From contig CAYJFK010000020.1 in assembly GCA_964369475.1 (NCBI GenBank), positions 1 through 37,929 on the forward strand: DNA of 37,929 nucleotides, given 5' to 3'. Source of the DNA: CAYJFK01 sp964369475 (GTDB lineage Bacteria > Bacillota > Clostridia > Oscillospirales > Feifaniaceae). The notes under the pieces were generated by a model that did not search any database, was not told the DNA's origin, and was given only the letters and a program-made list of their open reading frames with translations. Within the stretch, counting starts at the first letter, position 1. Each line of letters starts with the position of its first letter. Made by a program: the position numbers and the translations under genes. This document shows positions 7,443 through 14,658 of this stretch, one piece after another.

Positions 7443-9421
7443 TCAAGATTTACCGCCGTTTTGGCGTATTCGTTGATAAACTGCCTTCTTGGTTCTACCG
7501 CTTCGCCCATTAGGGTCGAGAAGGTTTCGTCGGCCAAGGCGGCGTCTATCAGTTCGACTTGAAGAAGGGTGCGCTTTTCGGGGTTCATTGTGGTCTCCCA
7601 CAGCTCGATTGCATCCATCTCGCCAAGACCCTTGTTGCGCTGTACATCTACCTTTGCATTTGGCTCGGTCGCTCTTATTTCTTCCAAAATCATATCTCTC
7701 TCACGGTCGGTGTAGGCATATTTTACCATCTTACCCCTCGTTAGCTTGAAAAGAGGTGGCTGGGCGATGTATACATGACCCTTTTCTATTAGCGGACGCA
7801 TGTGACGGAAGAAAAATGTAAGTAGCAGTGTGCGAATGTGAAGTCCGTCTACGTCGGCATCGGCCATAATTATAACCTTGCCGTAACGTAGTTTTTCCTC
7901 GTTAAACTCCTCGCCTATACCTGCTCCCAGTGCCGTTATAACAGGTTGCAACTTCTCGTTGCCGTATACCTTGTCTATTCTTGCCTTTTCTACATTTAGC
8001 ATCTTACCCCAAAGAGGCAGTATTGCCTGATACTTGGAATCTCTGCCACCCTTGGCAGAGCCACCCGCCGAGTCTCCCTCTACTATATATATCTCGGTAA
8101 ACTCGGGGTTTTTAACAGAACAGTCAGAGAGCTTGCCGGGAAGCTTCATACCGTCGAGTGCCGACTTTCTTCTCGTCAGCTCCCTCGCCTTACGTGCCGC
8201 CTCTCTCGCCCTCGATGCCGATAACGCCTTGTCGAGAACCGCCCTTGCAACACTTGGATTTTCCTCGAAGAAGGTCATAAGCTTTTCATTAACAAGACCC
8301 TCAACGAGCGGCCTTATCTCGGCATTGCCAAGCTTTGTCTTTGTCTGCCCTTCAAACTGCGGCTCACGTAGCTTTACACTAATAACAACAGCAAGACCTT
8401 CACGCACGTCATCGCCCGTCAAGTTCTTTTCGCTATCCTTCAAAAGTCCTGCTTTTCTGGCATATTCGTTAACAGTCCTCGTAAGAGCCGACTTAAAACC
8501 GAGCTCGTGCATACCGCCCTCGGTCGTATTTATATTGTTTGCAAATGTGTATATCGTGGCATCGTACCTGTCGTTGTACTGCATTGCAATCTCTGCCATG
8601 CTATCCTCTCGAGAGCCTGCCATGTATATAACATCGTCGTGAACCTTACCATGATTTTTATTTATATGCTCAACAAAGGAACGTATGCCGCCCTCGTAGT
8701 GCATAACCTTAACTCGTGTTTCTTCCTCCCTCTCGTCCGAAAGGGTAATTTTAAGACCTGCATTCAAAAATGCCTGCTCACGCATACGAGCTCTTAGCGT
8801 GTCGAAGTCGTAGAGTACCTCGTCGAAAATAGTGTTGTCGGCCAAAAACCTAATTTTAGTGCCTGTAAATCCGCCGCACTCCTCTAAAATCTCCATAGGG
8901 CCGTCGGGCACTCCCCTTTTGAATGACTGTCTATGACGTCTGCCTTCGTTGCAAACTTCTACTTCAAGCCATTCAGAAAGCGCATTAACGACAGATGCAC
9001 CAACACCATGCAGACCGCCCGAAACGGCATAACCGTCGCCGCCAAATTTACCGCCTGCATGTAGCACTGTAAAGACAACCTCGAGGGAGGATATCCCCAT
9101 CTTTGGGTGGATACCTGTCGGAATACCTCTGCCGTTGTCCGAAACCTCTAAAATATTATCCTTTAGAATTCTAACATTTATTTCACTGCAAAAACCTGCA
9201 AGCGCTTCGTCTATCGAGTTATCTACAATTTCATAAACAAGATGATGAAGCCCCCTCGCCGAAGTCGACCCGATATACATACCGGGGCGCTTTCTTACAG
9301 CCTCAAGCCCTTCAAGAACCTGTATCTGATTTTCATCATAAACAGCATCTATCTTTTCGAGTTTCTCAAACTCACCAATCTCCAAATTTTCGCCCTTTTC
9401 CATGATTTCCTTATTATCCAA
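7436..9421 (-). CDS. gyrB: DNA gyrase subunit B
   Basis: The ATPase subunit of gyrase. The 661-residue protein has the GHKL ATPase domain (EIVDNSIDEALAG, DNGRGIPTGIHPKMG, GGLHGVGASVVNALS) and the TOPRIM domain (YIVEGDSAGGSA, MADADVDGLHIRTLLLTFFFR). The C-terminus EPRRQFINEYAK is typical. The N-terminus is about 20 residues longer than usual. A TTG start at 9421 gives the full length. An ATG six codons later has AAGGA 4-5 bases before it and is an equal candidate. Repeat E4 separates it from remB upstream and E3 from gyrA downstream. Confidence 0.97.
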   Translation of the reverse strand: MDNKEIMEKGENLEIGEFEKLEKIDAVYDENQIQVLEGLEAVRKRPGMYIGSTSARGLHHLVYEIVDNSIDEALAGFCSEINVRILKDNILEVSDNGRGIPTGIHPKMGISSLEVVFTVLHAGGKFGGDGYAVSGGLHGVGASVVNALSEWLEVEVCNEGRRHRQSFKRGVPDGPMEILEECGGFTGTKIRFLADNTIFDEVLYDFDTLRARMREQAFLNAGLKITLSDEREEETRVKVMHYEGGIRSFVEHINKNHGKVHDDVIYMAGSREDSMAEIAMQYNDRYDATIYTFANNINTTEGGMHELGFKSALTRTVNEYARKAGLLKDSEKNLTGDDVREGLAVVISVKLREPQFEGQTKTKLGNAEIRPLVEGLVNEKLMTFFEENPSVARAVLDKALSASRAREAARKARELTRRKSALDGMKLPGKLSDCSVKNPEFTEIYIVEGDSAGGSAKGGRDSKYQAILPLWGKMLNVEKARIDKVYGNEKLQPVITALGAGIGEEFNEEKLRYGKVIIMADADVDGLHIRTLLLTFFFRHMRPLIEKGHVYIAQPPLFKLTRGKMVKYAYTDRERDMILEEIRATEPNAKVDVQRNKGLGEMDAIELWETTMNPEKRTLLQVELIDAALADETFSTLMGEAVEPRRQFINEYAKTAVNLDY

Positions 9422-9458
9422 AACCTATATGCCCCTTTCAAAAAAACGCTGTTTTTTT

Positions 9459-9609
9459 AGGTAAGAAGTAATAGTGAATAAGTAATAACTACGGTAGAAA
9501 AACCAAAGGTTTTTCATTATTATATTTAATACTTAATTGCCCCCGGCAATTAAGTTACCATACTTCTTACTTCTTACTTCTTACCTATTACCTATTACCT
9601 ATTACCTAT
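9459..9609 (+). repeat. Heptamer-bounded multi-hairpin element, copy E4, between remB and gyrB
   Basis: Left arm AGGTAAG, AAGTAAT, AGTGAAT, AAGTAAT, AACTACGG. Hairpin 1 is AAAAACC-aaa-GGTTTTT. Hairpin 2 is TTAATTGCC-ccc-GGCAATTAA, with the same stem as other copies but a CCC loop. The right arm shows tandem ACTTCTT and ACCTATT heptamers. It ends two bases from the remB stop. Confidence 0.92.
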
Positions 9610-9610
9610 A

Positions 9611-9859
9611 TTATCTCTCCATACGCTCCGATATAGTTGCTGCTGATATGGAGGAAATGTATACCCTGTCAAGGCCTTGTTCTCTTGTTACTACAAAGCT
9701 TTTTGGGAGCTCTCCCGATACCGTTGTTACTATGCTTGCCTTTTCCGATATATTCAAAAATTCCTTTGTTATTGCTCCTGTCGTCGTCTTGTCTAGGTCG
9801 AATATTGCTATAATCTCCCTGTCTCTAACTACAACATCTTGTCCTAAGTGGATGTACAA
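9611..9859 (-). CDS. remB: Extracellular matrix regulator RemB-like protein (DUF370, YaaB)
   Basis: An 82-residue DUF370 protein starting MYIHLGQDVVVRDREIIAIF. In Bacillus subtilis yaaB (remB) holds the same place between recF and gyrB and affects biofilm matrix genes; the molecular role is less clear than for RemA. The TTG start lies inside the end of recF (16-base overlap), with GGAGG about 10 bases upstream, so translation is probably coupled to recF. Family and position agree. The regulatory role here is inferred. Confidence 0.88.
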   Translation of the reverse strand: MYIHLGQDVVVRDREIIAIFDLDKTTTGAITKEFLNISEKASIVTTVSGELPKSFVVTREQGLDRVYISSISAATISERMER

Positions 9860-10917
9860 AGTCTGCCTTCCTCCATTCTGTCGCCATTTTTGCTAACTCC
9901 TGCCGTTGTAATAAAAACTTGCCTGTCCTTCATGCTCTTTCTAATGTAACTCTGCCTTGTGCGGTCGAGCTCGCTCATTACATCGTCGAGCAGTAAAACG
10001 GGTCTTTCGCCTATTTCTTCTTCTATAAGTTTGCACTCTGCAAGTTTTAAGGATAAAACGGCACTGCGCTGCTGACCTTGCGAGCCAAAAATTCTTGCCG
10101 CCTTCCCATCTATCAAAACTTCTAAATCGTCCCTATGTGGGCCGACAAGAGAAATTCCCATTTGTTCTTCTCTAAATTTTGCCATTGTTATTTCTTCGTA
10201 TAGGAGGTTTTTTATCTCCTCCCTCGTAAGCCCTTCAATGTTTCCCGTGAAACATTTATAGGACAGAGAGAGTTTTTCACCCTTGCTAACGGCCTCGTGA
10301 TGGCTTATAGCAGGGAGAGAAAGCCGCTTTATATAGCTACTTCGCATTAAAACAATATAGCTCCCAATTTCGGCAAGTCGAGAGTTCCACACATCGAGTG
10401 TGTCGCCCCCTCCCCTTTTTAGCAGGTTATTTTTCTGCGCAACTACCTTGTTATAATCGGCAAGAAGTGTGCCGTACCTCGGCCTAAGTTGGCTTATCGC
10501 ACTGTCTAAAAATTTCCGTCGCTCCTCCGGCCCGTCCCTAACCAAAGATAGGTGTTCGGGCGCAAACAAAACGGTACAAAATGCCCCTGCCATGTCGCTG
10601 TTTTTTTTAATGGGCAGACCGTTTAACAGTATCTCTTTTCTTCTTTTGTCGGCATATACAGTAACAGAAATGTTCTGCTCTCTGCCACCACCAAAAAAAT
10701 CGAGACTTATTCGAGCCTTTTCAAAGCCTTCCTTAACCAAATCCTTTTCCTTGCCCTGCCGAAATCCCGTTCCTCGGCTTGCTATATATATAGATTCAAG
10801 TAAATTTGTTTTGCCCTGTGCATTTTTACCGTATATCACATTTGTCTCTTTGTTCGGTTTATATTCAATTTCATCTATATTACGCCATTTAGAGAGAGCA
10901 AGCCTTAAAACCCTCAT
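9844..10917 (-). CDS. recF: DNA replication and repair protein RecF
   Basis: An SMC-like ABC ATPase that helps RecOR load RecA at single-strand gaps. The 357-residue protein has Walker A (GKNAQGKTNLLE), the ABC signature (GSQGQQRSAVLSLKLAE) and Walker B (RPVLLLDDVMSELD). Its ATG overlaps the yaaA stop by 4 bases (ATGA) and its end overlaps remB, so yaaA-recF-remB is a tightly coupled unit. A parS-like 16-mer is embedded at 10239-10254 and encodes part of KCFTGN. Conserved and easily recognised. Confidence 0.97.
   Translation of the reverse strand: MRVLRLALSKWRNIDEIEYKPNKETNVIYGKNAQGKTNLLESIYIASRGTGFRQGKEKDLVKEGFEKARISLDFFGGGREQNISVTVYADKRRKEILLNGLPIKKNSDMAGAFCTVLFAPEHLSLVRDGPEERRKFLDSAISQLRPRYGTLLADYNKVVAQKNNLLKRGGGDTLDVWNSRLAEIGSYIVLMRSSYIKRLSLPAISHHEAVSKGEKLSLSYKCFTGNIEGLTREEIKNLLYEEITMAKFREEQMGISLVGPHRDDLEVLIDGKAARIFGSQGQQRSAVLSLKLAECKLIEEEIGERPVLLLDDVMSELDRTRQSYIRKSMKDRQVFITTAGVSKNGDRMEEGRLCTST
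10239..10254. other. parS: parS-like site 3, inside recF
   Basis: TGTTTCCCGTGAAACA differs from the parS consensus at one base. It lies within the recF coding sequence, about 2.3 kb from the proposed origin. parS sites inside genes are known in Bacillus. Whether this variant binds ParB is not shown by sequence alone. Confidence 0.7.
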
Positions 10918-11192
10918 GACTGTGTTTTGCGCCTTGCCACTGCAACCTTTTTAGGCGCCTCTATAACTTCTGTACCCTCTTTATAAACCTCAACAACAAC
11001 CCCAATGGCAAAGACCTTCATGCCGGGGTAAATCTTGCGCCCACGCTGGGTGCAAATCTCGCCCTCTACCTTAACAAGCCCGTCCAAAACGGCATTTTTA
11101 GCCTCGCCCCCCGTCATAAAAAGACCTGCATGTTTTAAAAGAGAATCGAGCTTTATAAACTCGGTGCTAATAAAGACAGTTTCCTTTTTCAA
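10914..11192 (-). CDS. yaaA: S4-domain RNA-binding protein YaaA
   Basis: A 92-residue protein with an S4-like RNA-binding fold (FIKLDSLLKHAGLFMTGGEAKNAVLDGLVKVEG) and a C-terminal basic tail. It sits between dnaN and recF, as in many Firmicutes. The start is TTG with AAGGAG 8 bases upstream. The stop overlaps the recF start by ATGA. The exact RNA target is not established from the sequence. Length is slightly above the usual 70-80 residues because of the tail. Confidence 0.9.
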   Translation of the reverse strand: MKKETVFISTEFIKLDSLLKHAGLFMTGGEAKNAVLDGLVKVEGEICTQRGRKIYPGMKVFAIGVVVEVYKEGTEVIEAPKKVAVARRKTQS

Positions 11193-11239
11193 AATATTTC
11201 TCCTTAGTTTGCTATATATTTATATAAAGTTAAATATAT

Positions 11240-12355
11240 CTATTTTGTCGCTTTTAACCTAACAGGCAGAACAAGATATGTAAAGCTGTCCCCAACTGTC
11301 GGCCTTATAACAAGAGGGCTAAGGCTTGTCGACATCTCGAAAAGAAGGGTATCTTCGCCGCAATATCTAAGCGCATCTTGCAAAAATTTATTGTTAAAAC
11401 CGATCTCGAGCGGCCCGCCTGTCGACTGAATTGGCAGCTCGTCCGAAACATGACCGAGAGGCGACGAGCAAACAAGCCTTGCAAAATTGCCCTCGAATGT
11501 AATCTTAACAGGGCTCTTTTGCCTCTCGTTTATCATAAGAGCCGCACGATCGAGGCAGTCGGCAAAAAGCTTTGCCTCTACGGTAGCTGTTATTTCAAAA
11601 TTCTTCGGAATTGCCGTTCTGTAATTCAAAAACTCCCCTTCAAGAGTCCTTGTCGATAGGCGGAAATTCTCTGTCTCAAAAAGAGCGGTCCTCTTGCCGA
11701 TCCAAACGGTAACCTTTTCTTCGCCGTCCCCTATAATTCTTGCAACCTCTGTTAAAAGCTTTCCTGTTATAACAAAATTAAAGGGCTCTGCCACTTCCTC
11801 CGACAGCTTTTCACGGCGAAGTGCAAGCCTATGACCGTCTACACCTACAACCTCTATATCTTGCCCCTCTATATTAAAAAGGCAACCCATGTGAATGGGA
11901 TTAGAGCCGCCTGTCGAAATTGCAAAGACAGAGCGGTTTATCATGTTCTTTAACATGCCCTGCTCTATAACAAAACTGCTCCCTGCACGCTCCATAGAAA
12001 CCTCGGGAAAGTCCTCGGCGGCATATCCTGTTATAATAAACTCCGATAGTCCACCTGTTATCTTAACCTTAAGCCCATCTGTCTCTATAACAACAGGCCC
12101 GTCGGGAAGCTTACGCACAATGTCGCCAAATGTGGAGGAAGGGAGCACTATATCGCCCTTCTCCTTCACATGAGCCTCTACAAGGCACTCCATGGCCGAT
12201 TCTAAGTTGTATCCAGTGAGTTTTACACTGCCCTCCATACCTGAGAGCAGTACCCCCTCTAAAACGGGCATAGAGGAGCGCTGCATGGTGACCCTCGAAG
12301 CAATGCCGATGCCCTCCGACAAAACAGCCCTATCGCAACTGAACTTTAAATTCAT
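11240..12355 (-). CDS. dnaN: DNA polymerase III sliding clamp (beta subunit)
   Basis: The dimeric ring that tethers polymerases to DNA. The 371-residue protein has the three-domain clamp layout: MNLKFSCDRAVLSEGI at the N-terminus, GVDGHRLALRREKL in the middle domain, and a C-terminal domain ending SFTYLVLPVRLK. The ATG is preceded by AAAAGGAG. It follows dnaA, but a 429-base gap holding the proposed origin and repeat E5 separates them. No clear dnaN promoter was found. Confidence 0.97.
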   Translation of the reverse strand: MNLKFSCDRAVLSEGIGIASRVTMQRSSMPVLEGVLLSGMEGSVKLTGYNLESAMECLVEAHVKEKGDIVLPSSTFGDIVRKLPDGPVVIETDGLKVKITGGLSEFIITGYAAEDFPEVSMERAGSSFVIEQGMLKNMINRSVFAISTGGSNPIHMGCLFNIEGQDIEVVGVDGHRLALRREKLSEEVAEPFNFVITGKLLTEVARIIGDGEEKVTVWIGKRTALFETENFRLSTRTLEGEFLNYRTAIPKNFEITATVEAKLFADCLDRAALMINERQKSPVKITFEGNFARLVCSSPLGHVSDELPIQSTGGPLEIGFNNKFLQDALRYCGEDTLLFEMSTSLSPLVIRPTVGDSFTYLVLPVRLKATK

Positions 12356-12409
12356 ATATATATTTTCTCCTTTTATATGGAAATAAATACCAATACCGCC
12401 ATAAACTCT

Positions 12410-12640
12410 AAAAAGAAGTTTTTTTCTTAAAAAAAGTATATGTTAAATAATAGTATTAGCAGTAGTGTATGTGTTTTTGGTGGATTTACATTTTACCCAT
12501 TAACAGGGCATTATTTTCGATAACTCTATATGTTAATATAGTGTGGAAAAATTTGCCCCTTTTTCCAAAAACACATTTTATGTGGAAAACCCCAAATGTG
12601 GAAAGTGTGAAAAATGTGGAAAATTCTTTTCCACATTTTA
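12410..12640. other. oriC: Probable replication origin oriC between dnaA and dnaN
   Basis: DnaA-box-like 9-mers (one mismatch to TTATCCACA): TGTGGAAAA at 12542-12550, 12581-12589 and 12615-12623, TTTTCCACA at 12627-12635, and the weaker TGTGGAAAG at 12597-12605. The last two strong boxes face each other with a 3-base gap. Toward dnaN lies the triplet run TAA TAG TAT TAG CAG TAG (12448-12465), like the DnaA-trio of Bacillus, and then an AT-rich stretch. The 3' end of dnaA is a known place for a functional Firmicutes origin. The gap upstream of dnaA has no such boxes. Confidence 0.78.
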
Positions 12641-12778
12641 AGTAATAGGTAATAGTGAAGAAGTAATAACTATGGATGAAAAACCCAAAAGGGTTTTTCT
12701 TATATTATATTCAATACTTAATTGCCAAAGGCAATTAAGTTACCATACTTCTTACTTCTTCACTATTACTTCTTACTT
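12640..12778 (+). repeat. Heptamer-bounded multi-hairpin element, copy E5, between dnaA and oriC
   Basis: Left arm AAGTAAT, AGGTAAT, AGTGAAG, AAGTAAT, AACTATGG begins 4 bases after the last DnaA-like box. Hairpin 1 is AAAAACCC-aaaa-GGGTTTTT and hairpin 2 is TTAATTGCC-aaa-GGCAATTAA. The right arm ends 6 bases from the dnaA stop. The element therefore fills the space between the dnaA 3' end and the origin boxes. Confidence 0.92.
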
Positions 12779-12784
12779 AAAAAA

Positions 12785-14116
12785 TCACTCCATACTATTA
12801 CCGATCTCGGTGATAATATTTTTTAGTTCATTATCGGTGTTAAGGTCTTTTTCTATTTTTTTAATGGCATTCATTATTGTTGTGTGGTCTTTGCCGCCGA
12901 AAAGTTGGCCTATTTTTTTGTATGGCATACCTGTGTGTTCACGGATTAGGTACATGGCGACCTGCCTTGCCTTTAGAACGTCGCCGTTACGCTTGTTGGA
13001 GTATAAATCTTGCGACGTAACGCCGTAGTATTCCGAAACAGAGCTGTTTATATTTTCTATAATTACAGATGTTGGAATGTTGGAGCTTAAAATGTCCTTT
13101 ATAACTTCGTGCGCTGCATCTGTCGTAATTGCTATATCCTCAAGCATGTTCATTGCCTTAAGCTTTTTAACTGCGCCCTCTATCTGACGAATGTTCTTCT
13201 TTAACCGCTCGGCAACAAAATTTGCAACTTCCGAGGGGATTATAAGATCAAGGCTCTGTGCTTTACGGTTTATAATTGCAAGGCGAGTTTCGTAGTCGGG
13301 CGGCTGAATGTCTGCCATAAGCCCCCACTCAAAGCGGCTGCGAAGACGTTCTTCAAGCGGCATTATCTCCTTTGGAGGTTTATCACTCGTTAGAACTATC
13401 TGCTTTTTTGCCTCGTAAAGCGAGTTAAATGTGTGGAAAAATTCCTCCTGCGTCTGCTCCTTGCCTGCCAAAAACTGCACATCGTCTATCAAAAGGCAGT
13501 CGAGCAGTCTGTATTTTTCTCTAAAAGCAGCCATTGTACCCGAACGAATAGAGCCTACAAGCTCGTTTATAAAGTCCTCCCCTTTTATGTAGCCTATATT
13601 ACAGCCGGGGTACTTTCTCTTCATCTGATTTCTAACGGCAAACAAAAGGTGAGTCTTGCCAAGCCCTGATCCGCCATATATAAAGAGCGGATTAAAAGCA
13701 TCTCCCGGTGTGTCGGTAACGGCGATACAAGCGGCATGTGCAAGCTTGTTGGAACTGCCAACAATAAAGTTAGGGAATGTATACCCTTCTATTGCGCTAT
13801 ACTGCCCCGGCGGCTCGTCGGGCGGTGGTGGTGGCGATATAGGTGTTTTTGATAATGGCGCATTCGGGTCCTCGTTGCTCTTTATGGCAACATAAACGGG
13901 AAAGCCCATTACTATCTCTGCCTCACGCACAAAATCGTCGTGATACCTCGATTCTACCACCTGCTTTACAAAATCGGTGTCGCATTCTAAAACAAGTGTG
14001 TCTCCTTTAAATTCGAAGGGTCTTAAATTGTCTATCCATGTATCTATAATTACCTCTGTGTATAGGTTTCTAAGTCGTGCATATATAACTTCCCATATTT
14101 CGTGTACTGATTTCAT
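12785..14116 (-). CDS. dnaA: Chromosomal replication initiator DnaA
   Basis: The AAA+ initiator that binds DnaA boxes and melts the origin. It has an N-terminal DnaB- and regulator-binding domain, a short Pro-rich linker (SPPPPPDEPPG), Walker A (GGSGLGKTH), Walker B (LLIDDVQF), the sensor region, and a C-terminal DNA-binding domain with the DnaA signature (GGKDHTTIMNAIKKIE). An ATG two codons upstream sits inside the AGGAGG ribosome site, so the third codon (MKSVHEIW) is chosen, giving 443 residues. rpmH and rnpA, the common upstream neighbours, are absent. Its promoter is not obvious. A palindrome at 14196-14210 lies in the leader region. Confidence 0.97.
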   Translation of the reverse strand: MKSVHEIWEVIYARLRNLYTEVIIDTWIDNLRPFEFKGDTLVLECDTDFVKQVVESRYHDDFVREAEIVMGFPVYVAIKSNEDPNAPLSKTPISPPPPPDEPPGQYSAIEGYTFPNFIVGSSNKLAHAACIAVTDTPGDAFNPLFIYGGSGLGKTHLLFAVRNQMKRKYPGCNIGYIKGEDFINELVGSIRSGTMAAFREKYRLLDCLLIDDVQFLAGKEQTQEEFFHTFNSLYEAKKQIVLTSDKPPKEIMPLEERLRSRFEWGLMADIQPPDYETRLAIINRKAQSLDLIIPSEVANFVAERLKKNIRQIEGAVKKLKAMNMLEDIAITTDAAHEVIKDILSSNIPTSVIIENINSSVSEYYGVTSQDLYSNKRNGDVLKARQVAMYLIREHTGMPYKKIGQLFGGKDHTTIMNAIKKIEKDLNTDNELKNIITEIGNSME

Positions 14117-14195
14117 TAACATCCTCCTCCAATAATTGTTTTGCTAAACAACCCCACTTTTTGTGCTGAAATTTATATTTTTATTTTCGAGCACA

Positions 14196-14210
14196 GTCTT
14201 ATAATAAGAC
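14196..14210. promoter_or_regulatory. Palindrome upstream of dnaA, possible operator
   Basis: GTCTTATAATAAGAC is a perfect 15-base palindrome 80 bases upstream of dnaA. Its minus strand holds TATTAT, which could serve as a -10 box. The same half-sites recur as GTCTTAT at 14397-14403 and ATAAGAC at 14419-14425. Repetition in the dnaA upstream region suggests a regulator site, but the binder is unknown. Confidence 0.4.
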
Positions 14211-14361
14211 AAAAATATACAAAATAAACCAAAAAAATTGCATAGAAAATTTCACTTAAAATAGTGCAAATATGCCCCTATCTACACTACAATTTATTTA
14301 AAAAATTAAGCTTAATTTAAATGTCTTAAGAGTGGCTTTTTTAATGCTCTTTATATTGTAC

Positions 14362-14390
14362 TTGACATGGCGACAAATACATTATATTAT
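14362..14390 (+). promoter_or_regulatory. Consensus promoter pointing away from dnaA
   Basis: TTGACA (14362-14367), a 17-base spacer and TATTAT (14385-14390) on the plus strand. No plus-strand gene follows for nearly 2 kb. The next structure downstream is a terminator-like hairpin at 14561-14600, so the two together predict a short non-coding transcript. Confidence 0.65.
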
Positions 14391-14396
14391 ATAAAT

Positions 14397-14612
14397 GTCT
14401 TATGGAAAAATAGCCGTAATAAGACGATTTATAATAAGTGGTACGTAGTAAAATTATAACACATTTTGCGATATTTTACAAGCACATTTTGCAAGGTTTT
14501 GCCCAAAAAAGCAAAGTTGTCATAAGATGTCATGCTTAAAAAACTTAAAATTACATAAGAATACCGTAAAATCTATATTTATAAATAGACTTTACGGTAT
14601 TTCTCTTTTTAT
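14397..14612 (+). ncRNA. Candidate small RNA of about 215 bases, unknown
   Basis: Predicted from a consensus promoter at 14362-14390 and a hairpin at 14561-14600 followed by TTTCTCTTTTT. The transcript would start near GTCTTATGG and can fold at its 5' end by pairing GTCTTAT with ATAAGAC (14397-14403 with 14419-14425), or pair TCTTATG (14398-14404) with CATAAGA (14521-14527) as a closing stem. A 17-codon frame near the start lacks a ribosome site. Length would suit a 6S-like RNA, but I could not confirm that fold. It may be a false pairing of signals in AT-rich DNA. Confidence 0.4.
14561..14600 (+). terminator. Terminator hairpin
   Basis: ATACCGTAAAaTCTAT pairs with ATAGAcTTTACGGTAT across an 8-base loop (one mismatch on the plus strand, a G-U pair on the minus strand). 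The plus-strand tail TTTCTCTTTTT is a better U-tract than the minus-strand tail. It may serve both the candidate RNA and the deacylase gene that ends at 14659. Confidence 0.6.
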
Positions 14613-14658
14613 GCTATTGTGCAGTTAAAATAAAGGGCTTTATACAAAGTGAAAATTT

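Noticed and set aside
8034..8642. 202-codon plus-strand frame inside gyrB
   Set aside because: Antisense shadow of gyrB with no ribosome site and skewed composition.
14123..14658. Second origin upstream of dnaA
   Set aside because: AT-rich, but no TTATCCACA-like boxes within one mismatch were found on either strand.
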